A stretch of DNA of 6,433 bases from Saprospiraceae bacterium (GTDB lineage: Bacteria > Bacteroidota > Bacteroidia > Chitinophagales > Saprospiraceae): positions 1 to 6,433 of the forward strand of contig JAEUUM010000405.1 of NCBI GenBank assembly GCA_016787375.1, read 5' to 3'. Position numbers and translations under genes: made by a program. A model generated the notes under the pieces. It did no database searches. It saw only the letters and a list, made by a program, of their open reading frames with translations, and was not told the DNA's origin. Position 1 is the stretch's first letter. Every line of letters starts with the position of its first letter. Positions 1-6,433 of the stretch are shown here, one piece after another.

Positions 1-1397
1 TTATTGGAGGGTTGATTGCACTTTTGACACCATGTGTTTTTCCGATGATTCCTTTGACGGTTAGTTTTTTTACTAAAGGGAGTAAAGATAAAAAGTCCGG
101 TACTCGAAACGGTATATTGTATGGAATATCAATCATCGTAATCTACGTTTTAATTGGACTTTTGATTACGGCAGTATTCGGTGCAACAGCTCTGAATGCA
201 CTGTCTACAAACTGGATTGCCAATACGATTTTCTTTGCAATCTTTTTGTTTTTTGCATTCTCATTTTTTGGTTATTATGAAATTACTTTGCCGTCATGGT
301 TGGCCAATAAAAGCGATGAAATGGCAGACAAAGGAGGCTATTTTGGGATATTTTTCATGGCATTTACGTTAGCAATTGTTTCATTTTCATGTACAGGGCC
401 AATTATTGGATCTGCAATTGTCGAATCGGCTAGTCATAAACTCGGACCATTTGTTGTCATGTTTGGATTTTCATTTGCTTTGGCACTTCCTTTTGGACTT
501 TTTGCGGCTTTCCCTGCATGGTTAAATTCATTACCTAAGTCAGGTAGCTGGATGAATTCAGTAAAGGTTGTTCTAGGATTTCTGGAATTGGCATTAGCTT
601 TCAAATTTTTGTCTGTTGCAGACATGACATCACATTGGGGCTTTTTGAGATATGAATTGTTTATGGGGCTGTGGGTAGTAATCTTTACCGGCATGACCAT
701 TTATCTTTTTGGCAAAATTAAGTTTCCACATGACAGCCCACTCAAAAAACTAACAACCACAAGAAAAGTCTTTGCCGTAATTTCACTGACATGGACACTG
801 TATCTGATAACCGGATTTTTTTACAACAAGCAGAATGCATCCTATGATTCTAAGCTCCTGTTAAGTGGTTTGGCTCCCCCTGCACATTACAACTATTTTT
901 TAAAGGAGGGAGAAGTTGATGCAACCATCAAAGCAAAATATCCTTCATATTCAAAAGCTGCTAATAATCTTAATTGTTTCAGAGATTATTGTGAAGGATT
1001 GGCCTACGCCAAAGAAGTAGGCAAACCTGTTTTGATTGACTTCACTGGTTATGGATGTGTGAATTGTCGTAAAACAGAGGAACATATATGGGTTGCAGAT
1101 AAAGTCAGGAAAATGCTTTTGAACGACTATGTGCTTGTATCGCTTTATGTTGATGATAAAAAGAAACTTGATGATGTTTTATATTCTACTTCAAGGAATG
1201 AAAAGCTTCGTGATGTAGGTGACGTCTGGGCCGATTTGCAGATTGTAAATTTTAAACAAAATTCACAACCCTTATATGTACTTATGACTCCGGATGAAAA
1301 AGTGATGGCCAAACCAAGAGGTTATAAGGAAGGTGTAGATGCTTATGCTGATTATTTAAAATGTGGGTTAAATACCTATTCAAGTATTAAAAAGTAA
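1..1397 (+). CDS. dsbD: Thiol:disulfide interchange protein DsbD, 5'-truncated by the window edge
   Basis: DsbD carries electrons from cytoplasmic thioredoxin across the inner membrane to periplasmic thiol proteins, such as disulfide isomerases and cytochrome c maturation factors. The reading frame is open to the left edge (codons from position 3 read IGGLIALLTPCVF), so the TTG at 12 is not a real start. The signal peptide and N-terminal periplasmic alpha domain lie outside the window. Numbering residues from position 12, eight hydrophobic segments can be seen (about 1-20, 35-58, 70-88, 112-136, 145-170, 183-202, 214-234, 252-271), matching the eight helices of the DsbD beta domain. The first holds TPCVFP (C8) and the fourth FSCTGP (C127), the membrane redox cysteine pair. 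A C-terminal thioredoxin-like domain follows (about 320-461) with active site GCVNCR (C349, C352) and a likely cis-proline at P420 (SQPLYV). C322 and C327 form an additional CX4C pair just before this domain. The gene converges on lgt. Family identity is firm; the partner proteins are not visible. Confidence 0.95.
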   Translation, partial: IGGLIALLTPCVFPMIPLTVSFFTKGSKDKKSGTRNGILYGISIIVIYVLIGLLITAVFGATALNALSTNWIANTIFFAIFLFFAFSFFGYYEITLPSWLANKSDEMADKGGYFGIFFMAFTLAIVSFSCTGPIIGSAIVESASHKLGPFVVMFGFSFALALPFGLFAAFPAWLNSLPKSGSWMNSVKVVLGFLELALAFKFLSVADMTSHWGFLRYELFMGLWVVIFTGMTIYLFGKIKFPHDSPLKKLTTTRKVFAVISLTWTLYLITGFFYNKQNASYDSKLLLSGLAPPAHYNYFLKEGEVDATIKAKYPSYSKAANNLNCFRDYCEGLAYAKEVGKPVLIDFTGYGCVNCRKTEEHIWVADKVRKMLLNDYVLVSLYVDDKKKLDDVLYSTSRNEKLRDVGDVWADLQIVNFKQNSQPLYVLMTPDEKVMAKPRGYKEGVDAYADYLKCGLNTYSSIKK

Positions 1398-1450
1398 ATA
1401 TTTAAAATAGTTGTTTGAATATCCAAAGGGAAGCCAGGTGTTCATAAATC

Positions 1451-1557
1451 CAATGTCACTAATGCTTTTTTAGAATGTAAATGATTACAGTAGGATAGGT
1501 AAATAAAGTAAGCAATTGGCATAAAAAGTATTAGTGACAAATTGATCTTACTTATTT
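1451..1557. repeat. Two overlapping inverted repeats in the dsbD/lgt convergent gap
   Basis: Hairpin A pairs GTCACTAATGCTTTTT (1455-1470) with AAAAAGTATTAGTGAC (1523-1538): 16 consecutive pairs including one G-T, with a 52-base loop. CAAT (1451-1454) and ATTG (1541-1544) extend it after a two-base bulge. Hairpin B pairs 1501-1518 (AAATAAAGTAAGCAATTG) with 1538-1557, with small bulges and a 19-base loop. The 5' arm of B lies in the loop of A and the 3' arms overlap at 1538-1544, so the two compete or form a pseudoknot-like arrangement. The position between two converging stop codons suggests a bidirectional transcription end or 3'-end stabiliser. Neither hairpin is followed by a clean T tract, so it is not a textbook intrinsic terminator. 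A decayed mobile-element end is another possibility. Confidence 0.5.
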
Positions 1558-1587
1558 CGAACACGCCATCAAAATTTAGCGCTGCAG

Positions 1588-2748
1588 TTATCTTATGTTT
1601 TGGTGCCGTTTTGTGAAATAATAAATGCAAAATGATCCAATCAACATGTACAAAATGGCAATATATGAAGCCTGGGAGAGATTTAGCCCCATAAAAGCAT
1701 ATTTGTCATTGACTCTGATTTTCTCAATCCCAAAACGCTCAATACCATTGAGCACCATGTAGATGAAAAATAATACTCCAGGGGCAGCAATTCTTTTGCG
1801 CAACACCCATAAGATCAGAAAAATTATAAATGCAAATATAATTTCATAAACAGGAGTCGGGTAGACAGCTTCAGCCAATTGCATACAGTGTTTCCAGCCA
1901 CAATCTGCAATTTTTATTCCTTCATCTATTACATTGTGAGGGTATCTTGAAGCCCACCAATTATTTGGTAAAACCCACCAACCAGGTACAGGATTATTGT
2001 TTACAATTCCCCAATCTCCATCACCCGATAATTGACAGCCCATCCGCCCTACAGCATATGACATTATCAGGGGTGGAGCAATAGCATCCATAACATGAAG
2101 TGGGTTGATTTCATATTTGCGTATGTAATAATATACTGCCAAAAACCCCATTATGAGTCCTCCGTATATATTTAAACCACTTCCTGAAAAAAAACTCCCA
2201 ATCGGGTCATCAAAGAAACCTGAAAGGTCTTCAAAAATTGAAAATAACTTAGAACCCAGTACACCTGAAAATGCTGCAATAATGGTGATGTCACCAACCC
2301 GGTCATGTGGGTAAATAGCTACTTTTTTACCTTCAACTTCTTGTATTGGTTCTTTTTGCCAAGCTTTATATTTCAGGTATGTAAACAATGCCATTACTAA
2401 AATCATAATAAACCATGGTCCCTCCATGGTCAACAAAAATCCGGAGGGATCTTTGCTGAAAGTGTTATAATTGAGCGCTATGTGAGCAAATTTTGTTGCA
2501 ATTATTCCGAGTATCAAACCATTGGTGATGATATCAAACCATTTAAAATCACTTTTTGCTGAGGGATCAACCAAGGTAGGTTTAAATAGGCCTTCATCAG
2601 CTTTTCGCTTTAGTTCTTTTCTTAAAAAATATGCACCAACCAAAAATGATAAAGCGAGAAAAAGTCCAAATGTTTGGATGATTGATAGCGCATTATCGGG
2701 TTCGGTACCGAATATAGCATGAAGGATATAAGATAAATTTGGATACAT
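1588..2748 (-). CDS. lgt: Lgt-family prolipoprotein diacylglyceryl transferase, long variant form
   Basis: Lgt moves a diacylglyceryl group from phosphatidylglycerol to the lipobox cysteine of prolipoproteins in the inner membrane, the first step of lipoprotein maturation. The 386-residue product is strongly hydrophobic. Family landmarks in order are: a first helix at 25-42; GLNIYGGLIMGF at 191-202, matching the family HGG segment; GRMGCQLSGDGDWG at 234-247, matching the Lgt signature; YPTPVYE at 296-302; ERFGIEKIR at 337-345; and LSQ at 357-359. R235, R338 and E342 match E. coli R143, R239 and E243. By eye, H103 is Y195, N146 is C238, E151 is D243, Y235 is N334 and Y26 is probably F28. E. 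coli Lgt has 291 residues; the extra length is mostly about 100 residues after helix 1, with two more hydrophobic segments (71-94, 111-130). The ATG at 2748 gives MYPNL, a beginning I recall from similar Bacteroidota proteins. No Shine-Dalgarno sequence is evident. Family membership is sure; transferase activity is inferred. Confidence 0.88.
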   Translation of the reverse strand: MYPNLSYILHAIFGTEPDNALSIIQTFGLFLALSFLVGAYFLRKELKRKADEGLFKPTLVDPSAKSDFKWFDIITNGLILGIIATKFAHIALNYNTFSKDPSGFLLTMEGPWFIMILVMALFTYLKYKAWQKEPIQEVEGKKVAIYPHDRVGDITIIAAFSGVLGSKLFSIFEDLSGFFDDPIGSFFSGSGLNIYGGLIMGFLAVYYYIRKYEINPLHVMDAIAPPLIMSYAVGRMGCQLSGDGDWGIVNNNPVPGWWVLPNNWWASRYPHNVIDEGIKIADCGWKHCMQLAEAVYPTPVYEIIFAFIIFLILWVLRKRIAAPGVLFFIYMVLNGIERFGIEKIRVNDKYAFMGLNLSQASYIAILYMLIGSFCIYYFTKRHQNIR

Positions 2749-2800
2749 ATTTTTGTGAATTGGTTGCTAAATTAGTAAATCATTTTCAAGTGAATACAAT

Positions 2801-2836
2801 TGTTAAATCAAATTTCATTTTTAATTTGTTGTAACA
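2801..2836. promoter_or_regulatory. Imperfect inverted repeat upstream of lgt, candidate operator
   Basis: TGTTAAATCAAATT (2801-2814) and AATTTGTTGTAACA (2823-2836) form a dyad with 12 of 14 positions complementary around an 8-base centre. Its near edge is 53 bases from the lgt start codon and its far edge about 200 bases from the DUF1800 start. This spacing suits a repressor or activator site, or a leader hairpin for lgt. No T tract follows on either strand, so a terminator is unlikely. The composition is AT-rich, so chance is a real alternative. Confidence 0.35.
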
Positions 2837-2986
2837 TCTTAAGCTGTCATAATTTTTAGGTTTTGCTAAGTATTAGCTCAAGTTTAAAAATTTAGAATTT
2901 ATTATTTTAACCAAATGAAAAAACTTTCGAAAGGATTTTTTTAAGTAAAGGTTAATCTTTTTAAAATATTTTTTAGATCTGAAAAA

Positions 2987-3019
2987 TTGCGTTAAATTTA
3001 TTGTTGTTTTTATTATTTG
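2987..3019 (+). promoter_or_regulatory. Weak candidate Bacteroidota-type promoter for the DUF1800/DUF1501 unit
   Basis: TTG (2987-2989) is followed after 21 bases by TATTATTTG (3011-3019). The Bacteroidota consensus is a TTG-type -33 element and TAnnTTTG at -7; this match has one extra base inside the -7 element. Transcription would then start around 3026, leaving a leader of only about 12 bases before the ATG at 3038. It also overlaps the alternative TTG start at 3017, which argues against that start if the promoter is real. Support is by consensus only. Confidence 0.22.
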
Positions 3020-3037
3020 ATTCCCAAATTATCAATC

Positions 3038-4729
3038 ATGAATAGAAGGGACTTATTCAAGACATTCATCAATAAGAGTGAATATTCAGCAAATCTCAAA
3101 GACTTTAATTCAAAATCTGCAACCACCTCATTGGGTTTAGGTTCAGGTTTCAATGCGTATAGTGGTACTTGGGGTTATTCACAAGCAAGACATTTGTTAA
3201 ACCGCGCCATGTTTGGCCCAACACACAATCAGATATTACAGGCAGTACAAGACGGACTATCAGGCACACTTACAAAGTTATTTCAAACTACTTCTGAACC
3301 CATTCCACCAATCAATTATAATTTTTCAAATGACCCTGCATGCCCGGTGGGTCAGTCATGGGTAAATGCGGTTTTTAACCCTTTAATTACAGATTTGGAC
3401 AGTAGCAGGAGAATTTCTCTGGCTGCATGGCAAATAGGTTTGTTGTTAAATGAAGGAGTTTCAATCAGGGAAAAGATGACGTTATTCTGGTACAATCATT
3501 TTGTAACTGAAACGGTATTTGACTCAAGGGTTGTTTATAACAACATCAAATTATACAGGCAAAATGCTTTAGGTAACTTTAAGGACTTTACTAAGAAAGT
3601 TACCATTGACCCGTGTATGCTGAGGTATTTAAATGGTAATCAAAATACTAAAAAGGCACCAAATGAAAACTATGCACGTGAGTTACTTGAATTGTTTACC
3701 ATTGGCAAAGGACCACTCGTAGCTCCGGGTGATTACTCAACATTTACTGAAAAAGATGTTGAAGAAATGGCTAAAATTTTAACTGGCTGGGTAGATTTTA
3801 CTAACGAGAGTGACCCTACGACCAAAGTTTCTTCTATTTTTCTGAGTGTAAACCACAATACAGAAACCAAAACTTTATCACACAGATTTAACAATACACA
3901 AATTCCAAATGCCGGTAGTCAGGAATACGCAAATTTAATTGATGTAATATTTCAGCAACCTGAAGTTGCCAAATTCATATCAAGGAAATTATACAGATGG
4001 TTTGTGTATTATGCAATAGATGACACAATCGAACAAAACGTCATTCAACCGATGGCAGACCTGCTGATACAGAGTGATTTTGAAATCAAACCCGTTGTTG
4101 AAGCGCTTCTAAAAAGTGAGCATTTCTTCGATTCGGAAATCAGTGGTTGTATGATTAAAAGCCCTACTGATTATTTGATCGGGTCGTTGAAAATGTTCAG
4201 CCTTCCACTCCCAACTTCAGGTGATTATGTTAAGCAATACAAAACCTGGGAGACAATATTTGGCTATTGTTATGTGTTGCAGCAAGCGTATTTCTTTGCT
4301 CCGAATGTAGCAGGCTGGAAACCTTATTATCAAAGTCCATCATACTACCAACTCTGGATCAATTCAGTTACCTTGCCTATCCGAATCAGAATAATGGAAG
4401 CCCTCACAACTGTAGGTGCTCCAATAAACGGTGTAACATACAAAGTCGATGTGATTAAGTTGGCAAAATTATCTTCTGACCCTACTGACCCAACTGTTTT
4501 AATCAATGATATCGCCACAATACTATATCCTCGCGTTTTAAGTGCCGCCCAAAAAGTGTTCCTGAAAAAAGTATTGTTGCCAAATGGCCTGCCTGATTAT
4601 ATATGGACAGCATTGTGGGCTGATTATACCAATAATCCGAATGACCCGACAAAACTTGCCCCAGTTGAGCAACTCTTAAGAGGATTACTGTATACAATGT
4701 GTGATTTTTCTGAATTCCAATTATCTTAA
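3038..4729 (+). CDS. DUF1800 domain-containing protein
   Basis: A 563-residue member of the DUF1800 family, whose biochemical role is not established. Hallmarks in order: WGYSQARHLLNRAMFGPT (45-62), EKMTLFWYNHFV (145-156), NENYARELLELFTIG (209-223), FTEKDVEEMAKILTGW (236-251), FISRKLYRWFVY (313-324), KSPTDYLIG (374-382) and PNVAGW (422-427). Domain order and length are as expected, so it appears intact. I chose ATG 3038 over the in-frame TTG 3017, which would add only seven residues and overlaps a possible -7 element; the frame is closed by TAA at 2993. The N terminus (MNRRDLFK) resembles a twin-arginine motif, but no hydrophobic core follows, so no complete signal peptide is visible. There is no T9SS sorting domain: the protein ends EFQLS. 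It is followed 15 bases later by the DUF1501 gene, its usual partner in many bacteria, so joint transcription and function are likely. Family call is firm; location and function are open. Confidence 0.93.
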   Translation: MNRRDLFKTFINKSEYSANLKDFNSKSATTSLGLGSGFNAYSGTWGYSQARHLLNRAMFGPTHNQILQAVQDGLSGTLTKLFQTTSEPIPPINYNFSNDPACPVGQSWVNAVFNPLITDLDSSRRISLAAWQIGLLLNEGVSIREKMTLFWYNHFVTETVFDSRVVYNNIKLYRQNALGNFKDFTKKVTIDPCMLRYLNGNQNTKKAPNENYARELLELFTIGKGPLVAPGDYSTFTEKDVEEMAKILTGWVDFTNESDPTTKVSSIFLSVNHNTETKTLSHRFNNTQIPNAGSQEYANLIDVIFQQPEVAKFISRKLYRWFVYYAIDDTIEQNVIQPMADLLIQSDFEIKPVVEALLKSEHFFDSEISGCMIKSPTDYLIGSLKMFSLPLPTSGDYVKQYKTWETIFGYCYVLQQAYFFAPNVAGWKPYYQSPSYYQLWINSVTLPIRIRIMEALTTVGAPINGVTYKVDVIKLAKLSSDPTDPTVLINDIATILYPRVLSAAQKVFLKKVLLPNGLPDYIWTALWADYTNNPNDPTKLAPVEQLLRGLLYTMCDFSEFQLS

Positions 4730-4744
4730 TCTCTGTCAAAGGAT

Positions 4745-6298
4745 ATGAAAAGGAGAAAATTTATCAAAACAACGGCTGCCGCGGTGGCTATGCCCATCAT
4801 TTTAAATGGAATGCCTGTAACTGCTCTGAGAAAATCAGGCATGTACAATGCACTTAATGATGAGGATGACAGGGTGCTTGTTCTCGTTGAGCTAAATGGT
4901 GGTAATGATGGTTTGAACACCGTGATTCCGTTGGATAAGTATAACTTATTGGCAGATGCGCGAAGCAACATTCTTATTCCGGAAACAGAAGTATTGAAGT
5001 TGAATGACGATACTGGCCTGCATCCGGCACTCAATGGATTGAAAGCACTATACGATAATGCAAAATTAAATGTTGTTCAAAATGTAGGCTACCCAAACCA
5101 AAACAGATCGCACTTCAGGTCTACAGATATCTGGAAGTCCGCATCTGAAGCTGATGAATACTTACCAACAGGCTGGCTTGGAAGGTATTTTGACAAGAAA
5201 TATCCTGGATTTCCCGAAGCTTATCCCAATGCTGAATGTACAGATCCATTCGCCATTACCGTGGGGTCATTGGTTTCTGAGACTTGTCAAGGTGTTGGGG
5301 GGAACTTTTCAATGGCATTGATTGATCCAACTGCATTGTTCCAGTTAAATGAAGGTGAAGAAGGCAATGCAAATAAAAACACTTGTTACGGAATGGAGCT
5401 TGAATTCCTTCGGAATGCCCTTCTTCAAACAAATGCCTACATTCAAGTAGTGACGGAGGCAAATGACTTAGGGTCAAATAAAGTTGCGTATCCTCAGGAC
5501 AACCCATTAGCTGATCAGCTTAAACTTGTTGCCAAATTGATTTCAGGTGGGTTAAAGTCCAAAGTTTATGTAACTAGTTTGGGTGGCTTTGATACCCATG
5601 CCGCGCAGGTTGACGAAATGGATACCACCACAGGCTCACACGCACTTTTGCTAAGTCAAGTTTCAGAGGCCATAGCTGCATTTCAGGCTGATTTGGCTGC
5701 TCAGAGTCTAGAAGAGCGGGTTATAGGTTTAACTTTTTCGGAGTTCGGCAGACAAATAAAATCAAATTTCAGCAACGGCACAGACCATGGTACTGCGGCT
5801 CCACTCTTTATGTTTGGTCCGTGCGTAAAACCAGGAATTTTAGGAAATAATCCAACCATTCCTGCAGTTTTAAATAATCAGGAGGGGGTTGCAATGGAAA
5901 TTGACTTCAGGTCCATCTACGGCACCATTTTAAAAGATTGGTTTAAGATGAGTGATGCTGATATATCAAATATCCTTTTTTCAGGATGGCAACATCTGCC
6001 ACTACTAAAGCAATGTACTACAAAGACCTTTGATCCGGCTGTTAGCACATTGGATGTAAAACTATATCCAAACCCAGTTCAGGATTTTGCTAATATTGAG
6101 TTTTATGCTGAAAATGAGCAAATTAGGGTTAGTATTTTTGATGCAATAGGACATGAAGTAAAACTGATCAGTGATCAAAAATTTAATTTAGGATTGCATA
6201 AATTGAGTTTCAATTTGCAAGGTATTCCGGCTGGAAATTATTATTTGAGACTTCAGGCAAAAAGAGCTTCACTAACCAAAGCGTTTGTGAAACTCTAA
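4745..6298 (+). CDS. DUF1501 domain-containing protein with Tat-like signal and T9SS C-terminal sorting domain
   Basis: A 517-residue exported protein. Residues 1-27 look like a twin-arginine signal (RRKFIK at 3-8, hydrophobic 11-20, possible cleavage after VTA at 25-27). The DUF1501 domain spans about 43-425: LVELNGGNDGLN (47-58), GLHPAL (91-96), NRSHFRSTDIW (120-130), GFDTH (281-285), SEFGR (332-336), TDHGTAAP (346-353) and DFRSIYGT (387-394). As I recall, Pfam places DUF1501 in the alkaline phosphatase clan; D283, H285, D347 and H348 are then plausible metal ligands, but no reaction is known. After a short linker, residues 437-517 form a type A T9SS sorting domain: KLYPNPVQDFANIEF, VSIFDAIGHEV, LQGIPAGNYYLRLQ and the terminal TKAFVKL. 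This predicts transfer across the outer membrane and surface attachment or release. AAAGGA lies only one base before the ATG, too close for an ordinary Shine-Dalgarno site. The gene follows the DUF1800 gene by 15 bases, apparently as an operon. Family and sorting domain are firm; activity is inferred. Confidence 0.95.
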   Translation: MKRRKFIKTTAAAVAMPIILNGMPVTALRKSGMYNALNDEDDRVLVLVELNGGNDGLNTVIPLDKYNLLADARSNILIPETEVLKLNDDTGLHPALNGLKALYDNAKLNVVQNVGYPNQNRSHFRSTDIWKSASEADEYLPTGWLGRYFDKKYPGFPEAYPNAECTDPFAITVGSLVSETCQGVGGNFSMALIDPTALFQLNEGEEGNANKNTCYGMELEFLRNALLQTNAYIQVVTEANDLGSNKVAYPQDNPLADQLKLVAKLISGGLKSKVYVTSLGGFDTHAAQVDEMDTTTGSHALLLSQVSEAIAAFQADLAAQSLEERVIGLTFSEFGRQIKSNFSNGTDHGTAAPLFMFGPCVKPGILGNNPTIPAVLNNQEGVAMEIDFRSIYGTILKDWFKMSDADISNILFSGWQHLPLLKQCTTKTFDPAVSTLDVKLYPNPVQDFANIEFYAENEQIRVSIFDAIGHEVKLISDQKFNLGLHKLSFNLQGIPAGNYYLRLQAKRASLTKAFVKL

Positions 6299-6433
6299 GA
6301 TAATCTGTTAGGGTTACCTTTGGAGTTTTGTAATTATAATTTTGCTCAATTTGACGGTTATTCATCAAGTAAAACGTTTTTACATTATTTGGCTATGCCT
6401 TCTAATCCATTTGAATAATAGAATTTCATATTG
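6299..6433. other. Region downstream of the DUF1501 gene; possible end of a leftward gene
   Basis: No rightward gene begins here. On the - strand two frames are open from the right edge: one stops at 6385-6387 (reading FYYSNGLEGIAK before the stop), the other at 6380-6382 (reading FKWIRRHSQIM). Either could be the C terminus of a convergent gene, but 15-17 codons is too little to decide. GTAAAACGTTTTTAC (6369-6383) is palindromic apart from one extra T and sits just past these stops; AATTATAATT (6332-6341) is a perfect palindrome. No strong intrinsic terminator for the DUF1800/DUF1501 unit is evident. Confidence 0.35.

Larger units (their letters stand above)
2749..3037. other. AT-rich divergent intergenic region between lgt and the DUF1800 gene
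   Basis: This 289-base stretch separates two divergent starts, so it should hold the promoters of both lgt and the DUF1800/DUF1501 unit. It is markedly more AT-rich than the flanking genes and has no credible ORF. I found no exact Bacteroidota promoter (TTTG at -33 plus TAnnTTTG at -7) for lgt. Dyads seen: 2801-2836 (listed separately); CTTAAGCT (2838-2845) against AGCTCAAG (2875-2882), 7 of 8 pairing; GCTAA-GTA-TTAGC (2865-2877); and the palindrome CTTTCGAAAG (2924-2933), flanked by A6 and a run of seven T (2936-2942). The last resembles a small rightward terminator but may just reflect AT richness. Confidence 0.6.

Noticed and set aside
434..700. Leftward ORF inside dsbD
   Set aside because: It lies wholly within a well-supported coding region and has no family resemblance; the same holds for the other antisense ORFs in lgt, DUF1800 and DUF1501.
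1442..1630. 62-codon leftward ORF with a hydrophobic stretch, overlapping the end of lgt
   Set aside because: It overlaps the lgt 3' end in another frame, runs through both inverted repeats, resembles no known family, and has no start signal of its own.
2918..2942. Terminator-like A-run, CTTTCGAAAG palindrome and T-run
   Set aside because: There is no rightward gene upstream for it to terminate, since lgt runs leftward, and the stem is short. It is most likely a product of AT richness.
3017..3037. TTG start adding MIPKLSI to the DUF1800 protein
   Set aside because: ATG at 3038 gives the usual MNRRD-type beginning, and the TTG coincides with a possible -7 promoter element. It cannot be fully excluded.
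4738..4743. AAAGGA as a Shine-Dalgarno site for the DUF1501 gene
   Set aside because: It is one base from the ATG, too close for normal pairing, and Bacteroidota rarely depend on such sites.
6385..6433. Possible C terminus of a leftward gene
   Set aside because: Only about 15 codons are visible and a second frame is also open, so it was described in the tail region and not called as a gene.

Overview
The window looks like a chromosomal segment of a Bacteroidota bacterium, with gene resemblances closest to the Saprospiria/Chitinophagia side of the phylum as far as I can judge by eye. The reasons are: AT-rich DNA with very AT-rich intergenic regions, starts without well-placed Shine-Dalgarno sequences, a thiol:disulfide interchange protein with the Bacteroidota-style C-terminal CVNC thioredoxin domain, a long variant Lgt, and a typical type IX secretion (T9SS) C-terminal sorting domain on the last gene. 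No tRNA, rRNA, CRISPR array, insertion sequence or phage gene was seen.

Layout. (1) Positions 1-1397, + strand: the 3' part of dsbD, cut by the left edge. It keeps all eight membrane helices and the C-terminal thioredoxin domain. (2) Positions 1398-1587: a convergent intergenic region with two overlapping, mutually competing inverted repeats. (3) Positions 1588-2748, - strand: an Lgt-family prolipoprotein diacylglyceryl transferase with about 100 extra residues near its N terminus and several substituted family residues. (4) Positions 2749-3037: an AT-rich divergent intergenic region with an inverted repeat upstream of lgt and a weak candidate promoter for the rightward genes. (5) Positions 3038-4729 and 4745-6298, + strand: a two-gene unit, 15 bases apart, encoding a DUF1800 protein and a DUF1501 protein. 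The DUF1501 protein has a Tat-like signal peptide and a T9SS sorting domain. (6) Positions 6299-6433: a non-coding tail that may include the last codons of a leftward gene.

How the genes relate. All four genes concern the cell envelope or exported proteins. DsbD passes reducing power to periplasmic thiols, Lgt lipidates lipoproteins, and the DUF1800/DUF1501 pair is predicted to be exported, at least its second member to the cell surface. Only DUF1800 and DUF1501 look like an operon; dsbD and lgt converge and need not be co-regulated. The DUF1800/DUF1501 pair is the least understood system here. It recurs widely in bacteria, so it is not new, but its function is not established.
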